A stretch of DNA of 41,485 bases from Streptomyces longispororuber (GTDB taxonomy: Bacteria > Actinomycetota > Actinomycetes > Streptomycetales > Streptomycetaceae): positions 1-41,485 of the forward strand of contig NZ_JAMOLN010000076.1 in NCBI RefSeq assembly GCF_024448165.1, given 5' to 3'. The translations under genes and the position numbers were made by a program. The notes under the pieces were generated by a model. That model made no database searches. It was not told the DNA's origin and was given only the letters and a program-made list of their open reading frames with translations. Positions 31,987 through 40,988 of this stretch are shown here, piece after piece (the stretch's first letter is position 1; each line of letters starts with the position of its first letter).

Positions 31987-34900
31987 GTGAGCGGGAGCAA
32001 GATCGCGCGTCCGGCGCCGGAGGGCATCGACCCGTTCGGCACCGCCAGACTCCGCCGAGGCGTGCTGGACGCGTGGACCGGCAGCGCAGCCCGGTTCCGG
32101 GAGGACGCCAACGCCGAGGAGGACCTCGCGCTCGGCGGCTACCGGGACCGGCTCGTCGTCGAACTCGCCCAGAACGCCGCCGACGCCGCCGCCCGCGCCG
32201 GAACCGAGGGCCGCCTCGCCCTGACCCTGAAGGACGGCGTCCTCGCCGCCGCGAACACCGGCGCCCCGCTGGACGCGGCCGGCGTCGAGTCGCTGTCCAC
32301 GCTGCGCGCGTCCGCGAAGCGGGAGGACACCGAGACCGCGGTGGGCCGGTTCGGCGTCGGGTTCGCCGCCGTCCTCGCCGTCTCCGACGAGCCCGCCGTG
32401 GTCGGCAGGACCGGCGGCGTGCGCTGGTCGCTCGGCGAGGCCCGGCTCGCCGCCGAGGAGACCGCCCGGCACGCCCCTTCCCTCGGCACCGAGCTGCGCC
32501 GCCGCGACGGTCACGTCCCGCTGCTGCGGCTGCCGTTCGCCGCGGAGGGCTCGGCCCCCGAGTCGTACGACACCGTCGTCATCCTGCCGCTGCGCGACCA
32601 GGCCGCGGAGGCGCTCGCCGCCCGCCTCCTCGACGCCGTGGACGACACGCTGCTGCTCGCCCTGCCGGGCCTGTCCGAGGTCACCGTCACCACGGACGCC
32701 GGCACCCGCACGCTGCGCCGCCGCACCGACGACGTGTACACCGTCATCACGGACGACGCCCGGGAACCCGCCGAGCTGCGCTGGCGCACCGTCACCCGCA
32801 GCGGAGCCCTCGCCCCCGAACTGCTGGCCGACCGGCCCGTCGAGGAGCGGCTGCGGCCCCACTGGTCCGTCACCTGGGCCGTGCCCGTGAGCGCCGACGG
32901 CGCCCCGCAGAAGCCGGCGAGCGCCCCCGTCGTGCACGCGCCCACCCCGAGCGACGAGGCCCTCGGCGTGCCCGCGCTGCTGATCGCCTCGTTCCCCCTG
33001 GACACCGCCCGGCGGCACGTCGCACCCGGCCCGCTCACCGACCACCTCGTCGAGCGCGCCGCCGACGCGTACGCCGAACTGCTCGGCGCCTGGCGGCCGG
33101 TGGGCCCCGGCATCCTGGATCTGGTGCCGGGCCCGCTGGGCCGCGGCGAACTCGACGGCGCCCTGCGCGCCGCCGTCCTGGAGCGCCTGCCGCGCACGGC
33201 CTTCCTGCCGCCCGCCGTCGGCCCGCGGGACGAGGACGACGACCGGCCCGAGGCCCTGCGGCCGCGCGACGCCGAGGTCGTCGAGGGCGCGGGCGCCGAC
33301 ACCGTGCGGGTCCTCGCCGACGTGCTGACCGGACTGCTGCCCGCCGGGCTCGAACGCCGGGTCGAACTGCGCACGCTCGGTGTCGCCCGGGTCCCGCTGA
33401 CCGAGGCCGTCGACCGGCTCGCGGGTCTGGAGAAGGAACCGGGCTGGTGGCGCAGCCTGTACGAGTCGCTCGCCGGGGTCGATCCCGACCGGCTCAGCGG
33501 ACTGCCCGTCCCGCTCGCAGGGGGCCGCACCACCATCGGCCCCCGGCAGGTCCTGCTGCCCACCGCCGAGGCCTCGGGCGTGCCCGGCGACGCGCTCGCC
33601 CGGCTCGGCCTGAAGGTCGCCCACGCCGACGCCGCCCATCCGCTCCTGGAGAAGCTGGGCGCGCTGCCCGCCACCGCCCGCGCCGTCCTGACGACGCCTC
33701 AGGTACGGGCCGCGGTCGCCGCGTCGCTCGACGACGAGCCCGCCTGGGACGACGAAGGCACCCTGGGCGCCGACGAGTTGGCCGACGTCGTCCTCACCCT
33801 CGTACGGGACGCGCACCTCGACGTGGGTGACGAGCCGTGGCTGGGGGCCCTCGCGCTGCCCGACGACGAGGGTGAGCTGGTGCCCGCCGCCGAGCTGGTC
33901 CTGCCCGGCAGCCCGATCGCCTCGGTGCTGCGGGAAGGGGAACTGCCCTACGTCGACGACGAGCTGGCCGAGCGGTGGGGCGAGCAGCCCCTCGCGGCCT
34001 GCGGGGTGCTCGCCACCTTCGCGCTCGTCCGGGCCGCCGACGTGGTCCTCGACCCCGACGAACTCGAGCCGCGGGACAGCGACTTCCCCGAGCCCGACGA
34101 CGCGGGGCTGCTCGACGCGGTCGACGTGTGGTGCGAGGACGTCCTCGACCGGCTGCCGGACTCGCCGGTGCCCCCGGTGGCCACCGAGCTCGTCGCCGTA
34201 CGGGACCTGGACCTGGTCGACGAGGACCGCTGGCCGCAGGCGCTCGCGCTGCTGTCCAGGCCGCCGCTGCGCGACGCCCTCACCCAGCCCGTCCGTGTCC
34301 TGCTGCCCGACGGCACGCACGAGCTCGTCCGCCCGTACACGGCGTGGTGGCTGCGCGGGAACCCGGTGCTCGACGGGCGCCGGCCGGCCGGACTGCGGGC
34401 CGAGGGCGGCGATCCGCTGCTCGTCGGTCTCTACGAGCCCGCCGACGCCTCCGGTTTCGAGGACGAGCAGGTGCTCCGCGCCCTCGGGGTGCGCACGTCC
34501 GTCGCCGCGCTCCTCGAAGAGCCGGGCGGCGCCGCTGAGCTCCTGGACCGTCTCGCCGACCCGGACCGCCCGGTCGGCTCCGCCCAGCTCCACGCCGTCT
34601 ACGGCAGGCTGGCCGACCTCGACCCCGAACAGGTCACCCTGCCCGACGAGTTGCGGGCGGTGCGGGACGGCGAGGTCGTGGTCGTCGACGCCGCGGACGC
34701 CGTCGTCGCCGACGCCCCCGACCTGATCCCGCTCGCCGCGGGCCGGGCGCTGCTGCCGGTCGCCCCGGCGAAGGCCGCGCACCTCGCCGAGCTCTTCCAG
34801 GTGCGGCGGCTGAGCGAGGCCGTCGACGCCGAGGTGACCGAGGAGGGGGAGACGCACCCCGTGCCCGACTCCGTGCGTGTCCTGCTCGGGGCCGCGACCC

Positions 34901-35118
34901 CGGCCTCGTACGTCGAGCACGAGGAGCTGTTCGTCGCCGGTACGGAGGTCGACTGGCGCCGCACCCCGGACGGCACCGTGCACGCGGCGACCGTGGAGGG
35001 CGTCGCGGCCGGTCTGGCCTGGGCGGCCGGGCAGTGGCCGCGCCGCTTCGAGGTGGCGGCGCTCCTGGAGGACCCGTCGCGCACGGAGGAACTGGCGCGG
35101 GACCGCTGGTTCGACTGA
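31987..35118 (+). CDS. Sacsin/HSP90-type GHKL ATPase domain protein, 1043 residues
   Basis: Very large cytoplasmic protein whose N-terminal 200 residues form a GHKL ATP-binding domain like that of sacsin and HSP90. The N-box RLVVELAQNAADAAARAG has E59 and N63, the G1-like loop is LAAANTGAPLD (about 87-97), and the lid motif GRFGVGFAAV is at 120-129. The rest (about 200-1043) is acidic, Leu- and Asp-rich, with no transmembrane segment and no recognised domain. It resembles long substrate-binding arms of chaperone-type ATPases. GTG 31987 has AGAGGAG at 31974-31980. A chaperone or conformational role is inferred; the partner is unknown. The gene stands alone in its strand segment, after DUF3027. 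Confidence 0.85.
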   Translation: MSGSKIARPAPEGIDPFGTARLRRGVLDAWTGSAARFREDANAEEDLALGGYRDRLVVELAQNAADAAARAGTEGRLALTLKDGVLAAANTGAPLDAAGVESLSTLRASAKREDTETAVGRFGVGFAAVLAVSDEPAVVGRTGGVRWSLGEARLAAEETARHAPSLGTELRRRDGHVPLLRLPFAAEGSAPESYDTVVILPLRDQAAEALAARLLDAVDDTLLLALPGLSEVTVTTDAGTRTLRRRTDDVYTVITDDAREPAELRWRTVTRSGALAPELLADRPVEERLRPHWSVTWAVPVSADGAPQKPASAPVVHAPTPSDEALGVPALLIASFPLDTARRHVAPGPLTDHLVERAADAYAELLGAWRPVGPGILDLVPGPLGRGELDGALRAAVLERLPRTAFLPPAVGPRDEDDDRPEALRPRDAEVVEGAGADTVRVLADVLTGLLPAGLERRVELRTLGVARVPLTEAVDRLAGLEKEPGWWRSLYESLAGVDPDRLSGLPVPLAGGRTTIGPRQVLLPTAEASGVPGDALARLGLKVAHADAAHPLLEKLGALPATARAVLTTPQVRAAVAASLDDEPAWDDEGTLGADELADVVLTLVRDAHLDVGDEPWLGALALPDDEGELVPAAELVLPGSPIASVLREGELPYVDDELAERWGEQPLAACGVLATFALVRAADVVLDPDELEPRDSDFPEPDDAGLLDAVDVWCEDVLDRLPDSPVPPVATELVAVRDLDLVDEDRWPQALALLSRPPLRDALTQPVRVLLPDGTHELVRPYTAWWLRGNPVLDGRRPAGLRAEGGDPLLVGLYEPADASGFEDEQVLRALGVRTSVAALLEEPGGAAELLDRLADPDRPVGSAQLHAVYGRLADLDPEQVTLPDELRAVRDGEVVVVDAADAVVADAPDLIPLAAGRALLPVAPAKAAHLAELFQVRRLSEAVDAEVTEEGETHPVPDSVRVLLGAATPASYVEHEELFVAGTEVDWRRTPDGTVHAATVEGVAAGLAWAAGQWPRRFEVAALLEDPSRTEELARDRWFD

Positions 35119-35187
35119 GGGCCGTTCCGCGGGGCTGCACGGCATCTCCGTAAATCAGTCACGAAATCTTCACTTGGCGTACAACCA

Positions 35188-35252
35188 GTCACGCGGGTCA
35201 CGCGTCTACCTGGCGGGTCAACAGACCCCTAGACCACTTGGACCCGCGTGAC
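35188..35252. promoter_or_regulatory. Nested inverted repeats upstream of the exported protein gene
   Basis: GTCACGCGGGTC (35188-35199) is perfectly complementary to GACCCGCGTGAC (35241-35252). Inside it GTCTA (35204-35208) pairs with TAGAC (35230-35234), and GGGTC (35215-35219) with GACCC (35224-35228) around AACA. All pairs share one axis, so the 65-nt element can fold into one long interrupted stem. It lies 70 nt past the ATPase stop and 42 nt before the next ATG, so it could be a terminator, an mRNA leader structure or an operator. Confidence 0.6.
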
Positions 35253-35294
35253 AGCACCAGCACCGCGGGTCCCTTCTCCACCACTGGGGAACAC

Positions 35295-36185
35295 ATGCGC
35301 ATTCGTGCCACCGCAGCTGCCGTGACGGTTTCCGGCGCCCTGGCCCTCACCGCGTTCGCCGTCCCGGCGGCGCAGGCCGGTGACAACGTGCTCGGCTCCG
35401 CCGCCGCCCAGCGGGTCGCCGACTTCCACAGCGGGCACGCCGCCTCGCGCGCCTCCACGTTCGCCGCCGCGTCCGGCTACGACGACCAGCTCGGCGACAC
35501 CGCCCTCTCGAACGTCGTCGTGAACGGCGGCAAGGACGTCGTCCTCGGCACCTCCGCCAAGGCCAACTTCAAGGTGACCTTCACCGCCACGGACGACTCC
35601 GGCATCGACAACACCTCCGCGTTCGCGATCGTCTACCACGGCACGGACCTGGACTCCTCCGACAACGGCGCCCTGCAGAACGAGGCGGACGGCGCCACCA
35701 CCTGCAAGACGGTCAACGCCACCACGTCGACCTGCACCCTGAGCTTCACGGTCGACCCGCGGGACCTGTGGAACGTGGACGCCGGCTCCTGGAAGGTGCT
35801 GGCGGGCGCGCAGGCCAACGACCTGGACTACTCGGTCCGCGAAAAGGTCAAGTCGTACAGCACCAAGCGCTACGCGAAGCTCACGACCAACGCCGCCCCC
35901 GAGCCGGTCAAGAAGGGCAAGACCATCACGGTCACCGGCCTGCTCTCCCGCGCCAACTGGGACACCGGCAAGTACATGGGCTACACCAAGCAGTCGGTGA
36001 CCCTGCAGTACCGCAAGAAGACCTCCAGCACGTACACCAACGTCAAGACGGTCACGTCGTCCTCGACGGGCTCGCTGAAGACGACGGTCAAGGCGTCGGC
36101 CGACGGCTACTTCCGCTACAAGTTCGCGGGCACGTCGACCACCCCGGCCGTCACCTCCACCAGCGACTTCGTCGACGTCCGCTGA
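35295..36185 (+). CDS. Exported protein, DUF5707-like
   Basis: Secreted protein of 296 residues. A signal peptide runs to AFAVPAAQA, with cleavage near residue 28. The mature N-terminal domain is Thr- and Asp-rich and has a Cys pair (TTCKTVNATTSTCTL) for a probable disulfide. The C-terminal domain (APEPVKKGKTITVTGLLSR to YFRYKFAGTSTT) looks like an immunoglobulin-like beta sandwich common in Streptomyces exported proteins of the DUF5707 type. ATG 35295 is preferred since it starts the signal peptide. The function is unknown; it may be cell-wall associated. It ends 19 nt from the convergent P-type ATPase gene. Confidence 0.82.
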   Translation: MRIRATAAAVTVSGALALTAFAVPAAQAGDNVLGSAAAQRVADFHSGHAASRASTFAAASGYDDQLGDTALSNVVVNGGKDVVLGTSAKANFKVTFTATDDSGIDNTSAFAIVYHGTDLDSSDNGALQNEADGATTCKTVNATTSTCTLSFTVDPRDLWNVDAGSWKVLAGAQANDLDYSVREKVKSYSTKRYAKLTTNAAPEPVKKGKTITVTGLLSRANWDTGKYMGYTKQSVTLQYRKKTSSTYTNVKTVTSSSTGSLKTTVKASADGYFRYKFAGTSTTPAVTSTSDFVDVR

Positions 36186-36204
36186 TGAGCACGGCGGGCA
36201 ACCG

Positions 36205-38604
36205 CTAGGCGGGGAAGCGGCGGTCGACCCACTTCCACAGGAATTCGAGGACGACCGCCGCCACCACCGCGACGCCCACCGCCGTCCACGGCATGGCGGC
36301 GCCGACCAGCTTCAGCGCGAAGAAGTCCTGCAGCCACGGCACGACCAGGACCAGCAGGAAGCCGAAGCCCATCGCCGCCACCAGGACGATCCGCCACCAC
36401 GTGTAGGGGCGGGCCACGATGGCGAGCACCCACATCGAGATCAGGAACAGCGTCAGCGTCGCCGAACTGGTCTCCGCGTCCAGCGCGCCCGAGCCCGTGT
36501 AGTAGTGCCGGGCCACCAGGTACATCACGAAGGTGGCGATGCCCGCGACGGCGCCGCCCGGGATCGCGTACCGCATCACGCGTTTCACGAAGTGCGGTTT
36601 CGCGCGCTCCTTGTTGGGGGCGAGCGCGAGGAAGAACGCCGGGACGCCGATCGTCAGCGTCGACAGCAGCGTCAGGTGCCGCGGCAGGAACGGGTACTCG
36701 ACCTGGAAGCAGACCACCAGCAGCGCGAGGATCACCGAGTAGACGGTCTTGACCAGGAACAGGGTCGCGACCCGCGTGATGTTGCCGATGACCCGGCGGC
36801 CCTCCGCGACGACCGAGGGCAGCGTCGCGAACGAGTTGTTCAGGAGCACGATCTGGGCGACCGCCCGGGTCGCCTCCGAGCCCGACCCCATGGACACCCC
36901 GATGTCGGCGTCCTTGAGCGCGAGCACGTCGTTCACGCCGTCGCCGGTCATCGCGACCGTGTGGCCGTGCGACTGCAACGCGCCGACCATGTCCCGCTTC
37001 TGCTGGGGCGTCACCCGGCCGAACACCGTGCCCGCGTCGAGCGCGTCGGCCATCCCCGCCTCGTCCTTGGGGAGCGTCCGGGCGTCGACGGTGTCCTCGG
37101 CGCCGGTCAGTCCGAGCTTGCCGGCGACCGCGCCGACGGAGACCGCGTTGTCGCCGGAGATCACCTTGGCCCTGACGTCCTGCTCGGCGAAGTAGCGCAG
37201 GGTGTCGGCGGCGTCCGGGCGCAGCCGCTGCTCCAGCACGACGAGCGCGGCCGGTTCGGTGCTCTCCAGGACCCGCGGGTCCTCCAGGTCCCTGGCCACG
37301 CGGGCGAGCAGCAGCACGCGCAGGCCCTGGTGGTTGAGGTCCTCGACCTCGGTGAGCGTGGGGTCGTCGGCGGGCAGCAGCACGTCGGGCGCCCCGAGCA
37401 GCCAGGCGCTGTTCGTCCCGTCGCCCTCGCTGAAGGCGGCGCCGCTGTACTTGCGGGCGGACGAGAACGGCAGGGACTCGGTGCAGCGCCAGTCGTCGCT
37501 GTCCGGGTAGGCGTCGATGACCGCCTGGAGCGAGGCGTTCGGCCGCGGGTCGGACTCGCCGAGCGCGCCGAGCACCTTGCGCACGTACCCCTCGTCGGCG
37601 CCCCCGAGCGGGCGCAGCTCGGAGACGTCCATGCCGCCCTCGGTGAGCGTGCCCGTCTTGTCGAGGCAGACGGTGTCGATGCGGGCGAGGCCCTCGATGG
37701 CGGGGAGTTCCTGGACGAGGCACTGCTGGCGGCCCAACCGGATGACACCGATCGCGAAGGCCACGGAGGTCAGCAGCACCAGGCCCTCGGGGACCATCGG
37801 CACGATGCCGCCGACGGTGCGCGCGACCGACTCCTTGAAGTCGTGCTCCTTGACCACGAGCTGGCTGATGACCAGGCCGATCGCGGTCGGGATCATCATC
37901 CACTGCACGTACTTGAGGATCGTGGAGATGCCGGAGCGGAGCTCGGAGTGGACGAGCGTGAACCGGCTCGCCTCCTCGGCGAGCTGCGCCGCGTACGCCT
38001 CGCGGCCCACCTTCGTCGCGGTGAACGCGCCGCCGCCCGCGACCACGAACGACCCGGACATCACGTCGTCGCCGGGCCGCTTGACGACCGGGTCCGCCTC
38101 GCCGGTCAGCAGGGACTCGTCGATCTCCAGGCCGTCCGCCTCCGCGCACAGCCCGTCCACGACGATCTTGTCGCCCGGCCCGATCTCGATCAGGTCGCCG
38201 AGCACGATCTCGGAGGTGGACACCTCGGCCGCGATCCCGTCGCGGCGCACCGTCGGCTTCGCCTCGCCGATCACCGCGAGCGAGTCCAGGGTCTGCTTGG
38301 CCCGCCACTCCTGGACGATGCCGATGCCGGTGTTCGCGATGATCACGAAGCCGAAGAGGCTGTCCTGGATCGGTGCGACGAACAGCATGATCAGCCAGAG
38401 GATGCCGATGATCGCGTTGAAGCGGGTGAAGACGTTGGCCCGGACGATCTCCGTGAGGGAGCGCGAGCTGCGCACCGGGACGTCGTTGACCTCGCCGCGG
38501 GAGACGCGCTCCGCGACCTCGGCGCCGGTGAGCCCCGTGGCCCGCTCCGGCACGGGTATCGGGTGGACCGGGTCGAGTTCGGCACCCGCGTCGATATGGG
38601 TCAT
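36205..38604 (-). CDS. P-type cation ATPase, CtpE-like
   Basis: Membrane ATPase of 799 residues. The A-domain motif is LTGEADPV, the phosphorylated residue is D315 in CLDKTGTLT, and the hinge GDGVNDVLALKDADIG has its Asp at 555. The fourth transmembrane segment carries VPMVPEGLVLLTS (near 268), as in mycobacterial CtpE, which is reported to take up calcium. There is no CPC site and no metal-binding N-terminal domain, so it is not a heavy-metal pump. About ten hydrophobic segments are visible. No ribosome site precedes ATG 38604. Calcium is inferred from family resemblance only. Confidence 0.9.
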   Translation of the reverse strand: MTHIDAGAELDPVHPIPVPERATGLTGAEVAERVSRGEVNDVPVRSSRSLTEIVRANVFTRFNAIIGILWLIMLFVAPIQDSLFGFVIIANTGIGIVQEWRAKQTLDSLAVIGEAKPTVRRDGIAAEVSTSEIVLGDLIEIGPGDKIVVDGLCAEADGLEIDESLLTGEADPVVKRPGDDVMSGSFVVAGGGAFTATKVGREAYAAQLAEEASRFTLVHSELRSGISTILKYVQWMMIPTAIGLVISQLVVKEHDFKESVARTVGGIVPMVPEGLVLLTSVAFAIGVIRLGRQQCLVQELPAIEGLARIDTVCLDKTGTLTEGGMDVSELRPLGGADEGYVRKVLGALGESDPRPNASLQAVIDAYPDSDDWRCTESLPFSSARKYSGAAFSEGDGTNSAWLLGAPDVLLPADDPTLTEVEDLNHQGLRVLLLARVARDLEDPRVLESTEPAALVVLEQRLRPDAADTLRYFAEQDVRAKVISGDNAVSVGAVAGKLGLTGAEDTVDARTLPKDEAGMADALDAGTVFGRVTPQQKRDMVGALQSHGHTVAMTGDGVNDVLALKDADIGVSMGSGSEATRAVAQIVLLNNSFATLPSVVAEGRRVIGNITRVATLFLVKTVYSVILALLVVCFQVEYPFLPRHLTLLSTLTIGVPAFFLALAPNKERAKPHFVKRVMRYAIPGGAVAGIATFVMYLVARHYYTGSGALDAETSSATLTLFLISMWVLAIVARPYTWWRIVLVAAMGFGFLLVLVVPWLQDFFALKLVGAAMPWTAVGVAVVAAVVLEFLWKWVDRRFPA

Positions 38605-38713
38605 GAGTTCGACGTTACGGGGGGATGTGCCGGTTCACCCCTTGAGCGGGCGAAAGATCCGACCAGGGGAGGACCCCCGTGGTTCCGTGGTTGTACGGCC
38701 CGTCGGGCCCCCG

Positions 38714-38971
38714 TCAGGTACGGCCCTCGGCGGCCGCCCGCTTGATCGCCGCGTCCCGCCCCCGCACGTACCAGATACCGATGAGCCCGAGGCCCGCGCC
38801 GGCCAGGCACGTCCACACCCACCAGGTGTGTCCGTGGTCGTCGAACCAGCCGTAGAACGGCAGCTGTACGAGGAAGAGGACGAACCAGAGGATCGTGCCG
38901 CCGGTGATGGTGGCGACCACGGGACCCTCCAGGGGTTCCGGTGCCTCGTGCTTGGGGGTCCACTTCGCCAT
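38714..38971 (-). CDS. DUF2530 membrane protein
   Basis: Small membrane protein of 85 residues with two hydrophobic segments (about 20-42 and 50-68). It begins MAKWTPKHEAPEPLEGPVV, the pattern of DUF2530 proteins in Streptomyces. The loop between the helices has FYGWFDDHGHTWW, and the C-terminus is basic (RGRDAAIKRAA). ATG 38971 is chosen over an ATG two codons upstream. It is 109 nt ahead of the CtpE-like gene on the same strand, so they may share a transcript; it is divergent from the purine permease. Confidence 0.85.
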   Translation of the reverse strand: MAKWTPKHEAPEPLEGPVVATITGGTILWFVLFLVQLPFYGWFDDHGHTWWVWTCLAGAGLGLIGIWYVRGRDAAIKRAAAEGRT

Positions 38972-39061
38972 GCGCACAGCTTACGAGGAGGTCCCCGGGG
39001 GTGTCACAGGCCCCGTATCAGCCGGGTCTACGCGCGGAGATAGCGAATTCCGCCTCATATG

Positions 39062-39140
39062 TTCATACTGAAACGGCCTGAGTCTGGCCACTTCTGTTCG
39101 TATGAAACACCAGAGGATGCATCGGGGAAGCCCTCTGGTG
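39062..39140 (+). promoter_or_regulatory. Palindromic sites and hairpin in the purine permease leader
   Basis: TTCATACTGAA (39062-39072) and TTCGTATGAA (39097-39106) are two short palindromes sharing a TTC/GAA frame and set 35 nt apart, as expected of a dimeric regulator's paired operators. CACCAGAGG (39108-39116) and CCTCTGGTG (39132-39140) form a 9-bp hairpin just after them. The 84 nt before the ATG hold a repeated GTAGATC and a GAGGT ribosome site. No known riboswitch is evident. Confidence 0.4.
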
Positions 39141-39223
39141 ATCACTCGACAGCCAGGCTCGATCACTTCCCGCCCGTAGATCGCCGTAGATCTGCTCACT
39201 GCTGAATACCGCTGAGGTCATCC

Positions 39224-40672
39224 ATGTCCACTTCGGCCACCGCCCCGGTCGACGTCAACCCGCAGCCGCCGTCGGCTCCGAAGAACGGCTTCGACCGGTA
39301 CTTCAAGATCTCCGAGCGCGGTTCGACGATCCCTCGTGAGATCCGTGGCGGCTTCGCCACCTTCTTCGCGATGGCCTACATCATCGTGCTGAACCCGATC
39401 ATCCTGGGCAGCGCGAAGGACATGTACGGGCACCAGCTCGACAACGGCCAGCTGGTCACCGCCACCGCGCTGACCGCCGCGTTCACCACGCTGCTCATGG
39501 GTGTCATCGGCAACGTGCCGATCGCGCTCGCCGCCGGCCTCGGCGTGAACACCGTGGTCGCCCTGCAGCTCGCGCCGCGCATGTCGTGGCCGGACGCGAT
39601 GGGCATGGTCGTCCTCGCGGGCTTCGTCGTGATGCTGCTCGTCGCCACCGGTCTGCGGGAGCGCGTCATGAACGCGGTGCCGCTCGGTCTGCGCAAGGGC
39701 ATCGCCATCGGTATCGGCCTGTTCATCATGCTGATCGGCCTGGTCGACTCGGGCTTCGTCTCGCGCATCCCGGACGCCGCGCACACCACGGTGCCGCTGC
39801 AGCTCGGCGCCGACGGTCACCTGAACGGCTGGCCGGTTCTCGTCTTCGTGCTCGGCGTGCTGCTGACCCTCGCGCTGATGGTGCGCAAGGTGCCGGGCGC
39901 GATCCTGATCTCGATCGTCGTGATGACGGTCGCCGCGGTGATCATCAACGCCGTCGCCACGGTGCCGTCCTGGGGTCTGACCACCCCGAAGTGGCCCGGC
40001 AACCCGGTCTCCACGCCCGACTTCGGGCTCGTCGGACAGGTCAGCCTGTTCGGCGGCTTCGAGAAGGTCGGCATCCTGACCGGCGTGCTCTTCGTCTTCA
40101 CCGTGCTGCTGTCGTGCTTCTTCGACGCGATGGGCACGATCATGGGCATCAGCGACGAGGCGAAGCTGACCGACGCGAACGGTCAGATGCCCGGCATGAA
40201 CAAGGTGCTCTTCATCGACGGCATCGCCGTCGCCGCCGGTGGCGCCTCGTCCTCCTCGGCCACCACCTGCTTCGTCGAGTCCACCGCCGGTGTCGGCGAG
40301 GGCGCGCGCACCGGCCTGGCCAACGTCGTCACCGGCGGTCTCTTCGCCGTCGCGCTGTTCCTCACGCCGATCGCCACGATGGTGCCGTCCCAGGCGGCCA
40401 CGCCCGCGCTGCTCGCGGTCGGCTTCCTGATCCTGTCCGGCGGCATCCGTGCCATCGACTGGGACGACTGGACGATCGCCATCCCGGCCTTCGTGACGAT
40501 GCTGATGATGCCGTTCACGTACTCGATCACGAACGGCATCGGCATGGGCTTCATCACCTTCACCGTGCTGCGCGTGGTCGCGGGCCGGGCCAAGGAGGTG
40601 CCGGTCGCGATGTACGCCGTGTCGGCGGTGTTCGCCTTCTACTACCTGATGCCGGCACTCGGCCTCACGTGA
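39224..40672 (+). CDS. NCS2-type purine permease (AzgA-like)
   Basis: Membrane proton-coupled nucleobase transporter of 482 residues with about 12 helices. It begins after a polar 20-residue tail with KNGFDRYFKISERGST, typical of the AzgA branch, then IRGGFATFFAMAYIIVLNP. GLGVNTVVAL near residue 98, CFFDAMGTIMGISDEA near 300 and the SSSSATTCFVESTAGVGEGARTG segment near 345-367 mark the substrate region of adenine/hypoxanthine/guanine carriers. ATG 39224 has GAGGT at 39214-39218. The 252-nt gap upstream contains paired palindromes. It ends 20 nt before the convergent ribbon-helix-helix gene. Confidence 0.93.
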   Translation: MSTSATAPVDVNPQPPSAPKNGFDRYFKISERGSTIPREIRGGFATFFAMAYIIVLNPIILGSAKDMYGHQLDNGQLVTATALTAAFTTLLMGVIGNVPIALAAGLGVNTVVALQLAPRMSWPDAMGMVVLAGFVVMLLVATGLRERVMNAVPLGLRKGIAIGIGLFIMLIGLVDSGFVSRIPDAAHTTVPLQLGADGHLNGWPVLVFVLGVLLTLALMVRKVPGAILISIVVMTVAAVIINAVATVPSWGLTTPKWPGNPVSTPDFGLVGQVSLFGGFEKVGILTGVLFVFTVLLSCFFDAMGTIMGISDEAKLTDANGQMPGMNKVLFIDGIAVAAGGASSSSATTCFVESTAGVGEGARTGLANVVTGGLFAVALFLTPIATMVPSQAATPALLAVGFLILSGGIRAIDWDDWTIAIPAFVTMLMMPFTYSITNGIGMGFITFTVLRVVAGRAKEVPVAMYAVSAVFAFYYLMPALGLT

Positions 40673-40692
40673 GCCGATAGCCCGCGCGGACC

Positions 40693-40875
40693 TCAGGCGG
40701 CCCCGTAGAACTTCTCCGTCTCCTCGACGGCCGTCTTGAAGCGTTCGTCGAAGTCGTCCCGAATGAGCGTCCGGACCACGTAGTCCTGGACGCTCATTCC
40801 TCTTTTGGCGGCGTGGGTCTTGAGCCGGTCGAGCAGCTCACCGTCTATCCGCAGGCTGAGCACAGTCGATCCCAT
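40693..40875 (-). CDS. Ribbon-helix-helix protein
   Basis: Small DNA-binding-type protein of 60 residues. STVLSLRIDGELLDRLKTHAAKRGMSVQDYVVRTLI is a classic ribbon-helix-helix pattern: a beta strand with alternating residues, then two helices. The last 18 residues form an acidic tail. It resembles CopG/Arc-type antitoxins, but no toxin gene follows: on the minus strand the sequence runs into the end of the purine permease gene. It may be a solitary regulator. ATG 40875 is the only reasonable start. Confidence 0.8.
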   Translation of the reverse strand: MGSTVLSLRIDGELLDRLKTHAAKRGMSVQDYVVRTLIRDDFDERFKTAVEETEKFYGAA

Positions 40876-40988
40876 GCGGAACAGGGTCCCGGTGTGTCGT
40901 GGCCGATTGCGTCACTTTCCGAATCCGGATCACTCGTTTGAGTGACGCGAGGTTTCCCGTGGCCTGGATCACTGGTCACGCGGGGCTT

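Noticed and set aside
31981..35145. A 1054-codon open frame opposite the sacsin-like ATPase gene
   Set aside because: Its translation is repetitive Gly, Val, Arg and Asp sequence typical of antisense frames in high-GC DNA, while the plus-strand product has a recognisable ATPase domain.
36505..38745. A 746-codon plus-strand frame opposite the CtpE-like ATPase gene
   Set aside because: The P-type ATPase on the minus strand has all catalytic motifs. The opposite frame is low-complexity.
38972..39223. Purine riboswitch in the permease leader
   Set aside because: I could not find the conserved purine aptamer core or its three-way junction. Only two short palindromes and one hairpin are visible.
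40693..40875. Toxin-antitoxin module built on the ribbon-helix-helix protein
   Set aside because: No toxin-like gene is adjacent: the neighbours are a purine permease and a MarR gene, both read on the plus strand.
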